Shown here in pieces: positions 16,208 through 25,222 of a stretch of 64,000 bases of DNA. Position 1 is the first letter of the stretch. The number at the start of each line of letters is the position of its first letter. The notes beneath the pieces were generated by a model, which worked only from the letters and a program-made list of their open reading frames with translations, had not been told where the DNA came from and searched no databases. The DNA comes from Candidatus Pelagibacter sp. HIMB1321. GTDB taxonomy: Bacteria; Pseudomonadota; Alphaproteobacteria; Pelagibacterales; Pelagibacteraceae. Location: contig NZ_LT840186.1 of NCBI RefSeq assembly GCF_900177485.1, positions 682,001-746,000 on the forward strand, in the 5' to 3' direction. The position numbers and the translations under genes were made by a program.

Positions 16208-17092
16208 ATGATTGATCAGCTAATAAATAATATTCAAAAAAATATTATTGGAAATGAGTTTAAGATTAAAATTTCTATAGCCACCATTTTGAGCGGTGGT
16301 CATATATTAATTGAAGACCTTCCAGGCACTGGCAAAACAACATTTGCAAAATCTTTAACTTCAGCAATGAACTTAAAATTTAAAAGAATTCAATTTACAT
16401 CTGATTTATTGCCTAGTGATATTCTTGGATATACGTTTTTAAAAAATGATGAGTTTATTGTTAATAAAGGTCCAATATTTACAAACATTGTTCTTGCAGA
16501 TGAATTAAATCGTGCAAGTCCAAAAACTCAGAGTGCTTTTCTCGAGTCGATGGAGGAAAAAACAGTTACAATCGATAAAGATACATTTGAACTTCCTAAA
16601 CCATTTTCAGTAATTGCAACTCAAAACCCCTCTGACTTATCTGGAACTTCATTATTACCTGAATCTCAATTAGATCGATTTACTATCTCATTTTCTTTAG
16701 AAGAATTAAGCAAAGATCAAAGAATAAAATTATTAAAAAATGAAATAGATAACAATTCAATTCAATCTAATTTTTCATTTAATGAATTAGTTAAAGATAT
16801 TAATCAAATAAATGTAAATGATAATGTAATTGAATATTTAGATAATATTTCTGAGTATATTAAAAACAATTTTAATAACACTCATATCTCTCCTAGATGT
16901 TTAAAACAAACTATTCATCTATCAAAATCGTTAAGTTTTCTAAACTCAAAAAAATATGTGACCTATCAAGAGATTAAAGATGTCTTGCCTTTTATACTTC
17001 GACATCGATTAAATATTGTTGAAAAAAAAGAATTTATAGAATTCATGAATAATGAAATATTAAATAAAGTACCACTACCTGATGAAAAATAG
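16208..17092 (+). CDS. MoxR-family AAA+ ATPase
   Basis: The 294-residue protein is a MoxR ATPase: Walker A LPGTGKTTFAKSL, Walker B IVLADELNRASPKTQSAFLESMEE, then VIATQNPSDLSGTSLLPESQLDRF (sensor 1 and arginine finger region). These act as chaperones or maturation factors, usually paired with a DUF58 protein, as here. It starts an operon with three downstream genes. The 152-base upstream gap is divergent to the methyltransferase and must carry its promoter. Confidence 0.92.
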   Translation: MIDQLINNIQKNIIGNEFKIKISIATILSGGHILIEDLPGTGKTTFAKSLTSAMNLKFKRIQFTSDLLPSDILGYTFLKNDEFIVNKGPIFTNIVLADELNRASPKTQSAFLESMEEKTVTIDKDTFELPKPFSVIATQNPSDLSGTSLLPESQLDRFTISFSLEELSKDQRIKLLKNEIDNNSIQSNFSFNELVKDINQINVNDNVIEYLDNISEYIKNNFNNTHISPRCLKQTIHLSKSLSFLNSKKYVTYQEIKDVLPFILRHRLNIVEKKEFIEFMNNEILNKVPLPDEK

Positions 17093-17993
17093 TTTTTGGA
17101 AAAAAATTATTTTAAAAAAATCCTTAAAAAATCTTAATACTATAAGTAGAAAAAATTTATATATTTTTCCAAATTTAAGAGGATTTCAAATTGCTGCTTT
17201 AATTTTTTTCTGTTTTGCAGTGGCTATTTTTTATCAAAATAATTTTGCATTATTGTTATCAATTGTTCTTTTTTTTATTTATTTCATTTCAATTTTAATC
17301 TCTTATCAAAATTTACTCAATTTAGACTTATCTATTAATAATAAACTTCATCCAGCAAATAAATTTGTAAATTTAATTTACCAAATCAATGACAAACAAA
17401 ATAGAGAAAGGCTAAATGTTAATTTTGATCTGGAAAACGGAACGACTAAAAAAGATATCAATCATAAAACAACAATTAATTTAAAATATAAATTTGATAA
17501 AAGAGGTAAAGTAGATACTCCTACTTTAAATATTCATTCTTTGTTTCCTTTTGGAATTATAAAAACATTTACTAATGTATCCTTTAAAGAGCGTTTAACT
17601 ATTTATCCAGAGCCCATTAGACCTTCAAATGAAATATTTGATCAACTATATCAACTTAATACTGATGAAGGCTTTGATTATGAGTTTGATAAAATAGAAG
17701 AAAACAAAGAAAATATTAATTTATCAAAAATTTCATGGAAACATTCATCTATTAAAAAAAAACTTTATGAAAAAAAATTCAAATTTTCTAATAATTTGCA
17801 ACACATAACAATAGATTTACAAAAGATTACTGCTGAAAGTTTTGAAAAAAAACTTTCTTATGCCAGTTATTTAATTGAATATTTCTATCAATTAAAAAAA
17901 CCATTTTTATTAAAGAACAAAGATTTTATTTCTGCAATTGCTTGTTCTTTAGATCATAGAAATAAACTTTTAACCTATCTTGCTAATGCCTAG
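17082..17993 (+). CDS. DUF58-domain protein
   Basis: The 303-residue protein has two N-terminal membrane helices (about 38-75) and a cytoplasmic DUF58 domain. The conserved segment in it is NLSKISWKHSSIKKKLYEKKF, corresponding to the family's WxxSAR motif. It overlaps the MoxR gene by 11 bases and the next by about 8. MoxR-DUF58-transglutaminase trios are widespread and are thought to act on envelope or exported proteins. The role is unproven. Confidence 0.85.
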   Translation: MKNSFWKKIILKKSLKNLNTISRKNLYIFPNLRGFQIAALIFFCFAVAIFYQNNFALLLSIVLFFIYFISILISYQNLLNLDLSINNKLHPANKFVNLIYQINDKQNRERLNVNFDLENGTTKKDINHKTTINLKYKFDKRGKVDTPTLNIHSLFPFGIIKTFTNVSFKERLTIYPEPIRPSNEIFDQLYQLNTDEGFDYEFDKIEENKENINLSKISWKHSSIKKKLYEKKFKFSNNLQHITIDLQKITAESFEKKLSYASYLIEYFYQLKKPFLLKNKDFISAIACSLDHRNKLLTYLANA

Positions 17994-19917
17994 TATAAAT
18001 TTATTGAATTATAACTTTAATGCTTTAGCGATACTGCTTTGCAGTTATTTAGTTCTAATTCCTGATGTTGAAATTTCCACTAATGTTTTTTTTCTAATAT
18101 TATTCTTTTTTGCAATTATTCAAAAAAGCTTTAATTATAAATATAAGAAAGTATTTAGCTCTATTTTAGCTATAGCAACAATATACATTTTATTTGTTTT
18201 AAATGACCAAACGTTATCTAAAGAATATTTTATCAATTTAATATTAGGTTTAATATTTCTTAAATATTCAGAGATAGAAAAAAAAGAAAGTCATTATTTT
18301 TTTGGATTTTCGTGTGTGTTTTTAGCAGTAAGCTCTCTAGTATATGGCCAAGATTTAATCAGCTCATTTTTATCATTTATTATAATCTTACTATCGATCA
18401 TTCATTTATATTCTTTAAATCAAACCAAAATTTTAAAATTAAACTTAAATAACCTTTTCAGATATTTTATATTTGCGCTGAGCATCATTCCAATCATTGC
18501 AATTATTTATTTTGTCTTTCCAAGAGCAGAATTAAATATCAAATTATTTGAAACTAAAAAAAATCAATTAGGAATCCCTGACAAAATAAGCTTAGGTTCA
18601 TTTCAAAATATTTCAGATAGTGAAGAAAATGTTTTTATTTTTAAAACTAATATTCATGATAATGATCAAAAATATTATTTTAGAGTAAAAGTATTTGACA
18701 AATTAAGTATTAGCAAAGATTGGTTAAATTCTGAGTATAAAATACTATTAGCCCAATTTAAAAATAGTTTTAAGGTTTCAAATCCTATTGAAAAACAAGA
18801 TGTAGATGCATCTTTAATCATGTTCCCTCATGAAAAGAAATGGTTTCCAAAATTAGACAATTATAACTTTAAAAATTCAAATTTAAATTTAAACCTTATA
18901 AACAATACTCTCACAACTAATAAGATAGTGACCAACAAAAAATCTTACAAACTAATTTATGATAAAAGAGATGTAATATATCAAAAAAAACTTTTAGATT
19001 TTTATACACTTTTACCTAACAATATTTCCCCAAAGTTAAAACAGTGGGCAAAAACAAACTTTGAAAATGCAAATAGTCCTAAGGATTATTTAGATAAGAT
19101 ATTAAACGAATTTAAAACGAATAATTTTTTTTATAGCTTAACTCCAGTTAATCAAGGAAACGATTATGAAAATTTTTTCTTTAATACTAAAACTGGATAT
19201 TGTGAATATTACGCTGGAACTTTTACTATACTTGCAAGGTTAGCTGGCATCCCAGCTAGAATAGTTACTGGTTATTATGGTGGATCGTATAATAATCTTG
19301 GTGATTTTTATACTTTTAAACAGCATGATGCCCATTCTTGGGTGGAAATATTTATAGATAATAATTGGGTTTTATATGATCCAACCCTTTCTGTGCCAAA
19401 TGAAAATATTCTTAATTCAAACAATTCTAACTTCGAAAGTTTTGAGACATCTACGGTAACTTCGAATAATGAGCAAAAAATAGATATTAGTAGAGTTGGA
19501 ATTTATTTTGAATATATCAATTATGTGTGGACTAATAGTTTTTTAAGATATGATGAAAGATCTAGAACAAATTTTATCAAAGAAAAACTCTCTAACACAG
19601 ATATGTACAAATCAATTTTCTTTTTTTTATTTTCAATAATAGCCATCATTTATCTTATAAAGATATTGCTATTTATTTATGCTAGAAACTTTTTATACAA
19701 ATTATTTTTTAATAAACTTAGAAAAAATAATAAGAATTTATCAAATTATATGACCCACCAAGAAATTTACAAATCGTTAAAAAATATAGATCAAAGAAGA
19801 TTTGAAGATTTATTTAAACTTTATGAACAAATTAAATTTGATAAAAAATATAAAATTTCATTTAAAAATTTTTACTCAATTAATTTTCAAATAATTAAAT
19901 ATGCTTACTTTAAATAA
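17986..19917 (+). CDS. TgpA-like transmembrane transglutaminase (DUF3488/transglut core)
   Basis: The chosen ATG is 17986; an earlier TTG at 17980 adds two residues. About seven N-terminal helices lead to a periplasmic transglutaminase-like domain. That domain carries the Cys-His-Asp triad: Cys in TGYCEYYAGTFTILARLAG, His in QHDAHSWVEIFI, Asp in WVLYDPT. A further helix and a cytoplasmic tail follow. It is the third member of the MoxR-DUF58-TgpA cluster. The triad looks intact, so it may cross-link or cleave a periplasmic protein. Start and stop overlap neighbouring genes. Confidence 0.88.
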   Translation: MPSINLLNYNFNALAILLCSYLVLIPDVEISTNVFFLILFFFAIIQKSFNYKYKKVFSSILAIATIYILFVLNDQTLSKEYFINLILGLIFLKYSEIEKKESHYFFGFSCVFLAVSSLVYGQDLISSFLSFIIILLSIIHLYSLNQTKILKLNLNNLFRYFIFALSIIPIIAIIYFVFPRAELNIKLFETKKNQLGIPDKISLGSFQNISDSEENVFIFKTNIHDNDQKYYFRVKVFDKLSISKDWLNSEYKILLAQFKNSFKVSNPIEKQDVDASLIMFPHEKKWFPKLDNYNFKNSNLNLNLINNTLTTNKIVTNKKSYKLIYDKRDVIYQKKLLDFYTLLPNNISPKLKQWAKTNFENANSPKDYLDKILNEFKTNNFFYSLTPVNQGNDYENFFFNTKTGYCEYYAGTFTILARLAGIPARIVTGYYGGSYNNLGDFYTFKQHDAHSWVEIFIDNNWVLYDPTLSVPNENILNSNNSNFESFETSTVTSNNEQKIDISRVGIYFEYINYVWTNSFLRYDERSRTNFIKEKLSNTDMYKSIFFFLFSIIAIIYLIKILLFIYARNFLYKLFFNKLRKNNKNLSNYMTHQEIYKSLKNIDQRRFEDLFKLYEQIKFDKKYKISFKNFYSINFQIIKYAYFK

Positions 19918-21754
19918 TAAAAATAAAGTATTATTTATTTCTTTAGCAGTTCTAATATTTGTAATTCATCAAATGATGTTTCTATCTTATTTGAATATTG
20001 GATCTTTTCATTTTGACTATCAATCAGCTTTATCAAGATTAATATTTGGTAAAATTTGGTTTTTAAAGAATGGATTAACTGTTCCTTGGTTTGGGCCTCA
20101 TATCTGTTGTGGTCTTCCCTTTTTTTCAAATCCTCAATCAGAATTTTATTCCCCTATTCAATTTTTATTTCTTTTTTTAAGTCCCTTAACAACTTTCAAA
20201 GTTGTTTTTTTTGGTTATTCTTTATTGGGCTTTTTAGGATTTTTTTTAGTATCAAAAAATATTTTTAAATTAACCTATAATGCATCTTTGATTGGATCTA
20301 CTATATTTTTATTTAATCATTGTTTTACATTTCATTATCTTTCTGGTCACATTGCTTGGGGATTATATTATTTAGTTCCATTTTTTTTCTACGTTTCTGC
20401 CTTATCAGTTGAGAGATTAGACAAATTAGGATCTATATTTCTAATTACTTGCTCGAGCCTAATTTTTGCAATAATTATGCATAGTGGAGGAACTAGAATA
20501 TTAATTGAAATCTTATTCATTGTTTTTTTTCTTACTTTATTGCACTTAATCAATAACAAAAATTTAAAAATAATATTATATATATCTATTAGTGTTTTAA
20601 TTGGCCTACTAATATCATCTTCAAAAATTTATGCCGCCTGGTCCTTCGTTGAAGGAATCCAAAGAGATGCATCAACTGCATATTTTACTAGTATCAGGCA
20701 TTTTATTTCAGTTTTTTTTGATTTCTTTTTTTTCTCGCCTAGAGAATTTATTGAAGATGATGTTGTTAAAATGGATGTTGAGATAACAATTGAGGAATTA
20801 TCATTTAATTTATCTATCTTACCTTTGATTATATTAATAATTTACCTAAGAAATTTTCCAAAAATTACAAATGATAATTTAAAATTATTATTTAGTTTTA
20901 TTTTGTTGATCTGTATTTCCATATTAATTCTTTCAAATTTTTCAAATACTTTTATAGGTTCTGTAGTTAATCAAATACCCTTTATTAACACAGATTGGCT
21001 TTCATTTAGAAAACTTACTCCATTTATCGTGTTATTTTCAATACTTTCTGCAATGATGTTTGATAAAATTTCATTTAGAAATAGCAATCTAATTACAATT
21101 TTATTCATTTCAATTGTCATTATTCAAAATTTTTCTTTCGATAGAAATAAATTATATAAAATTTTCAAACATACGCATTTAGATCCTTTGATTAATAATA
21201 ATATATCAAAAGATAATATTGATAACTTTAAAATTGAAGAAGTTATTACACTACTAGATGAAAATTCAAATTATATGGGGCCTAATACTCATGAAAGTTT
21301 TTTAAGAAATCAATCTTCTCAATTTTGCTATTTTCCTATACTTGGTTACGATTTAGAAATACTTAAGCCAATAGTTCAAAAAATAAAATTTAATCTTAAC
21401 CAAAATATAAAACTAGATGCAAATGACAATCAACGTAAATCGCTATATTCAAAAAGAACAATTAATATTTATAAAGGTGATCCTTTAATTGAGATAAATG
21501 GTGAATTAAATTTTATCAATCCCTCATGCTATTTAAACCCGAAAGAAAATGATTGTGATGATAATTTTTTATTTAAAACTGATAAAAAAGATGATTTAAA
21601 AAAATTTTTAAATTATAAACCCTTTAAGTTTAAACATTTAAAATTACAGATCTTTTTTAATTTTCTAAGTGTAATTGTTTTATTTTTGACTGTAACTTAT
21701 TTCTTTTATTATTTAATTTTTGAATTAAAAAAAAACCCCTCTAAAAAAAATTAG
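19901..21754 (+). CDS. Polytopic membrane protein, possible GT-C/YfhO-like sugar transferase
   Basis: The 617-residue protein starts in the end of the transglutaminase gene and has about 11-12 membrane helices. A first loop runs SFHFDYQSALSRLIFG and then WFGPHICCGLPFFSNPQSE, with an acidic residue after helix 1. That, and a soluble C-terminal section (about residues 420-590) before a last helix, is the layout of GT-C enzymes and YfhO-type proteins. No family motif is certain. Position after a MoxR/TgpA set and near pilin and glycosyltransferase genes suggests a surface-sugar role. Confidence 0.6.
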   Translation: MLTLNNKNKVLFISLAVLIFVIHQMMFLSYLNIGSFHFDYQSALSRLIFGKIWFLKNGLTVPWFGPHICCGLPFFSNPQSEFYSPIQFLFLFLSPLTTFKVVFFGYSLLGFLGFFLVSKNIFKLTYNASLIGSTIFLFNHCFTFHYLSGHIAWGLYYLVPFFFYVSALSVERLDKLGSIFLITCSSLIFAIIMHSGGTRILIEILFIVFFLTLLHLINNKNLKIILYISISVLIGLLISSSKIYAAWSFVEGIQRDASTAYFTSIRHFISVFFDFFFFSPREFIEDDVVKMDVEITIEELSFNLSILPLIILIIYLRNFPKITNDNLKLLFSFILLICISILILSNFSNTFIGSVVNQIPFINTDWLSFRKLTPFIVLFSILSAMMFDKISFRNSNLITILFISIVIIQNFSFDRNKLYKIFKHTHLDPLINNNISKDNIDNFKIEEVITLLDENSNYMGPNTHESFLRNQSSQFCYFPILGYDLEILKPIVQKIKFNLNQNIKLDANDNQRKSLYSKRTINIYKGDPLIEINGELNFINPSCYLNPKENDCDDNFLFKTDKKDDLKKFLNYKPFKFKHLKLQIFFNFLSVIVLFLTVTYFFYYLIFELKKNPSKKN

Positions 21755-21765
21755 AGGGGTTTTTT
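21731..21765. terminator. Bidirectional terminator overlapping the coding end
   Basis: A perfect 14-bp stem (AAAAACCCCTCTAA/TTAGAGGGGTTTTT) with a 6-A loop. The TAG stop of the membrane-protein gene (21752-21754) lies inside the right arm, so the last eight codons are part of the structure. It has T-runs on both sides, so it can also end transcription of the pilin gene that converges from the right. Confidence 0.9.
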
Positions 21766-21787
21766 AAAAATTTAAATTTATCTTAAT

Positions 21788-22375
21788 TTATTTAAGTTGA
21801 AATTCTTTTGCTTTATATTCTCCAGTACTTCCTGCTGTACCATCTTCAGTATAGTACTCAACTAGAAAGTAGCCTGAAGTACCTGCAGCAGAAAATAATC
21901 CACCCGAAGGTATCACTGCACCATTAACTGTTATATCAGCTGCTGTGAAGTGCCTAACATTTACTTGACCCTTCTTTACTGAAGCAGCAGCTAGGTTATA
22001 AACAATTTGATTTCCACCAGCAGCATCATATGGATTTTTGAAAGCGTTTCCATATCCATCAGTAGCAAAATAACAAGTCAATCCTTTAACAAAATTTCCT
22101 AAAGTTTGACTGTAAACTGTATAAGGTGTTACTGAGGAGCATGCAGATCCTCCACTAATAGCTCCAGATACGGTTTGAATGTTATTGTTTAACAGAGTCA
22201 ATTCTGTCTCAACAAACCTTTTTACTGAGTTAAAGTTAGCAACAGCTACCCTACTTTTAGCAGAGTCTGTATAACTTTGATAACCCACTATTCCAACACC
22301 CGCTAATACTCCAATAATTGCAACAACAACTAGAAGCTCAACAAGTGAGAAACCTTTTTGTAGTGTTTTTTTCAT
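21788..22375 (-). CDS. Type IV pilin (major-type), copy C
   Basis: The 195-residue prepilin has leader MKKTLQKG before FSLVELLVVVAIIG with Glu5. The N-terminal helix resembles copies A and B but is more diverged. The globular part has a Cys pair (SACSS and LTCYF) and a Gly-rich C terminus typical of small pilins (YYTEDGTAGSTGEY). It stands alone on the minus strand with its own long upstream region and a strong shared terminator, so it is probably a separately regulated, highly expressed pilin. Confidence 0.9.
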   Translation of the reverse strand: MKKTLQKGFSLVELLVVVAIIGVLAGVGIVGYQSYTDSAKSRVAVANFNSVKRFVETELTLLNNNIQTVSGAISGGSACSSVTPYTVYSQTLGNFVKGLTCYFATDGYGNAFKNPYDAAGGNQIVYNLAAASVKKGQVNVRHFTAADITVNGAVIPSGGLFSAAGTSGYFLVEYYTEDGTAGSTGEYKAKEFQLK

Positions 22376-22440
22376 AATTATGTTTTTCCTTTAATTATAG
22401 AATTATATATATATATGAACTCCTTCTACTGATTTTGCTT

Positions 22441-22535
22441 ATGATGTAAATGATAAAATAACCTTCTAAGATTATAGTATAATGTTTTTTTCGCCCATTT
22501 TGGGGTGTAATTAGCTTATAGAATGATGTAAATGA
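22441..22535. repeat. 13-base direct repeat flanking a palindrome
   Basis: ATGATGTAAATGA occurs exactly at 22441-22453 and 22523-22535 and is followed in both by AAA-rich sequence. The spacing is 82 bases, with the CCCA-N3-TGGG palindrome near the middle. It may be a duplicated binding site. Confidence 0.45.
22494..22504. promoter_or_regulatory. CCCA-N3-TGGG palindrome upstream of pilin C
   Basis: CCCATTTTGGG is a perfect inverted repeat about 120 bases upstream of pilin C and 127 bases upstream of the TMTC-like gene. The same core occurs at 40555 before the autotransporter, and a near copy lies at 41966 before a winged-helix regulator. Confidence 0.4.
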
Positions 22536-22630
22536 AAAAATCTATAAAGTAATTTTTACACAATATTTACCAATAAATTAAAAAAATTACTGATTAAAAT
22601 TAAATTAAAATAAATTGTTTAAATGACTTT

Positions 22631-24517
22631 ATGAAACTAACTGATTTTCAAAATAAAATATTTGAATATGTCATCTATTGTATCTCATTTAGTCTCTTTT
22701 TATTTTTTTTTGGGCATACTTTAGATTATGGAAGAACATATGATGATTTTGCTTTAGTAGATCGTTTCACGAAATCCCCTGGAGACGCTAAGCTTATATC
22801 AAGTTTTTTTTATGCTAAATTTCATTTTTATCCTGTGTACTTTTTAACACATGAATTAGACAATTTTTTAACTTTTTTATTAAACTTTAATGGAATTGAA
22901 ATTTTAAATTCAAAAGTAGCAAAATTTACAAATATTTTCTTACATGTCACAAATAGTTTTTTAGTTTTCTTGTTAATAAAAAAAATTTTCAAAGTCGATC
23001 TTAACTTAAAAAGTAATGTATTAATATTTTTAAGTTCCTTAATTTTTTTATTTCATCCAATTACATCACAAATTATTTTCAATATTACTACACGGAATGA
23101 AAGCTTAGCTTTATTTTTTGGACTTTTGACTTTTATTTATTGTCTCAAAAACATGTATGACAAAAAATTTATAAACTATTTATTTATAGGACTGTTATTT
23201 TTTTTATCTTTGTGTTCTAAGTTGATGACTATCTTTCTAGCAGGATTGATACCGTTAACAATTTTTTTACTTAATTATCACCAGATGCATATAAAAGAGA
23301 ATTTTAAAAAAAATTTTGATATTTTTATTTTATTGTGTGTAACTTTTTTTGTCTACTATTACTTAAGAATAGTTTTCACTGAAAAAAATAATCTTAGTTT
23401 TTATGGAAATTTTGATGATTTATTATTTTATTTTTTAACCTCATTAAAATTTTATTTAATTGGGTTATTTTTTCCCTATGAGCATATATACGTTTATGCA
23501 ACAAACTATGATTTAGGTTTATCAATAACTGTACTTATACTTTTTTTAATCTTCATAATAATAGCATTTTATTTTTTTTTAAAAAAAAAAGATCCTATTT
23601 TATTAATTATTATTTTTTGGATTATCTCAAGTTTAACCTTACCTGTTATGTTTGGGATGATTGAAAAAGGTTTTCCTTTAATCTCAAATTTAGCTGAAAG
23701 ATACCAATACTCATCAGTTGTATCAATATCATTATTATTTGCCTGGATGTTCAATAAATTTTTTAATCATCTTTATAAAAAAACCTTAATATTAAGTTTT
23801 TATGGGTTAATCTTACTATCTTCTGTATTTGTTCTTAGTGATAGAAGTAAAGTTTATATCAATAATATTGTTTTCATGAGTCAAACTGATGAAAAAAGTC
23901 CTCGTAACGTGCATAGATATTCATTCACTGTTAGTTTAAAAAATGCAATTGTAAATGACAATTGGGAGGAATATAGATTTAATCTTTATCAATTTTATCA
24001 ATTAAATACTTCGTTTGATGAAGCTATATTAGAATTTCTAAGATACTATATTTATGAAAAAAACGAAAAAGGCATCGAATTTTTTGAAAAAGAATTTGAA
24101 AAAAATTTCAAAGATATTCCCCCTGCAAAATTTAAATTAGCTAAATTTTATATAGTGTTTGAGAAATATGATAAAGCTGAAGATCAAATAAAAAAAATTT
24201 TTGAAAATTACGAAAAAATAAGATCTCAATTAGATACACCTTCAAGAAAAGTAAGATTTTTAGATCCTCCTATAGATGATTTGTACTTTGAACTTGGGAA
24301 AATAAGTTTTTATCAAGAAGATTATGAGAAAGCTTTAGATTACTTTAAAACAACAAATGTAATAAATCCCCTACATGCTACAGCTCTATATAACGCAGCA
24401 ATTACTCTAAAAAAACTTGGATTAAATGAAGAAGCTACTTTGCTTTTTAGGGACGCTATAAAGATAAATCCTTTTTTAAGGGAAACAACTTCCAACTTAA
24501 TTGCAGAAACAAATTAA
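22631..24517 (+). CDS. TMTC/PMT-like GT-C membrane protein with C-terminal TPRs
   Basis: The 628-residue protein has about 10-12 N-terminal helices. A first loop is DYGRTYDDFALVDRF, then LIFLFHPITSQIIFNITTRNESLALFFGL, resembling the HPxxxxxVxxIxGRxEL segment of TMTC O-mannosyltransferase-like proteins. A C-terminal soluble part (about residues 440-625) has TPR-type repeats (YFELGKISFYQEDYEKALDY and ATALYNAAITLKKLGL). It ends one base before the GT2 gene, whose likely product is a polyprenyl-phosphate sugar, the donor such enzymes use. Glycosylation of an exported protein is a reasonable inference; the acceptor is unknown. Confidence 0.7.
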   Translation: MKLTDFQNKIFEYVIYCISFSLFLFFFGHTLDYGRTYDDFALVDRFTKSPGDAKLISSFFYAKFHFYPVYFLTHELDNFLTFLLNFNGIEILNSKVAKFTNIFLHVTNSFLVFLLIKKIFKVDLNLKSNVLIFLSSLIFLFHPITSQIIFNITTRNESLALFFGLLTFIYCLKNMYDKKFINYLFIGLLFFLSLCSKLMTIFLAGLIPLTIFLLNYHQMHIKENFKKNFDIFILLCVTFFVYYYLRIVFTEKNNLSFYGNFDDLLFYFLTSLKFYLIGLFFPYEHIYVYATNYDLGLSITVLILFLIFIIIAFYFFLKKKDPILLIIIFWIISSLTLPVMFGMIEKGFPLISNLAERYQYSSVVSISLLFAWMFNKFFNHLYKKTLILSFYGLILLSSVFVLSDRSKVYINNIVFMSQTDEKSPRNVHRYSFTVSLKNAIVNDNWEEYRFNLYQFYQLNTSFDEAILEFLRYYIYEKNEKGIEFFEKEFEKNFKDIPPAKFKLAKFYIVFEKYDKAEDQIKKIFENYEKIRSQLDTPSRKVRFLDPPIDDLYFELGKISFYQEDYEKALDYFKTTNVINPLHATALYNAAITLKKLGLNEEATLLFRDAIKINPFLRETTSNLIAETN

Positions 24518-25222
24518 ATGGGACATCAAATAAGTATAGTTATACCCGCACTTAATGAGGAAAAAAACATCCAACCTTTAACGTTTAGAATAATTAAAGT
24601 TTTAAAAAAAATTAAATTTGAAATTATTTTCGTTGATGACAATTCGACTGATCAAAGTAAAAAAATATTATTATCTTTATCTAAAAAATATAAATTTTTT
24701 AACCCAGTTTTAAGAAAAAAAAATAGAGACCTAACCCAGTCTTGCTTTGATGGAATAAAAAGATCAAAATATCAAAATATTTTAATTTTAGATGCAGATT
24801 TACAGCACGATCCAAAATATATTCCACAAATGTTTAAGGAATTCTACAAAGGAAAAGATGTTGTTATTGGAGCAAGAAAATTAACATCTGGGAAAAACAA
24901 AGGTTTATCTGAAACAAGAAGATTTGCATCTGTATTTCTAATTTTTTTGTTTAAAATTTTTAATATTCAATCAAAAGATCCAATGAGCGGTTTTTTTTTA
25001 TTTAAAAAAGATATTTATTTAAAAAATAAGAACAGATTTTTTGGAAAAGGATTTAAAATTTTAGCTGATTTATTAATTAACTCAAAAGCAAAATTAAAGA
25101 CCAAAGATGTCTTTATAGATTTTAACAGACGCTATGAAAGTGAAAGTAAAATGAATTTCAAAATTTTATTAATATTAATTCAATTTTATATAGTTAGTTT
25201 AATGAAGAAACTATTAACCTAA
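24518..25222 (+). CDS. Polyprenyl-phosphate mannosyltransferase-like GT2 (DPM1 type)
   Basis: The 234-residue protein is a GT2 enzyme: SIVIPALNEEKNIQPL, then IIFVDDNSTDQSK and ILDADLQHDPKYIPQM (DxD-type metal site), then DVVIGARKL and the SGFFLFKK motif of the DPM1 branch. It would transfer mannose or a similar sugar to polyprenyl phosphate at the inner membrane. It is adjacent to the TMTC-like membrane protein, a natural user of that donor. Its last bases overlap the convergent coiled-coil gene by 9 bases. Confidence 0.82.
   Translation: MGHQISIVIPALNEEKNIQPLTFRIIKVLKKIKFEIIFVDDNSTDQSKKILLSLSKKYKFFNPVLRKKNRDLTQSCFDGIKRSKYQNILILDADLQHDPKYIPQMFKEFYKGKDVVIGARKLTSGKNKGLSETRRFASVFLIFLFKIFNIQSKDPMSGFFLFKKDIYLKNKNRFFGKGFKILADLLINSKAKLKTKDVFIDFNRRYESESKMNFKILLILIQFYIVSLMKKLLT

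Larger units (their letters stand above)
22376..22630. other. Divergent intergenic region upstream of pilin C (no gene)
   Basis: This 255-base stretch, the longest gap in the window, holds no convincing open frame. It has an AT run near 22404-22418, a 13-base direct repeat ATGATGTAAATGA at 22441-22453 and 22523-22535, and between them the palindrome CCCATTTTGGG (22494-22504). It probably contains promoters for pilin C and the TMTC-like gene. Confidence 0.7.

Noticed and set aside
22404..22418. AT dinucleotide run as a phase-variation tract
   Set aside because: It is short and not placed at a clear promoter spacer; no evidence of length change.
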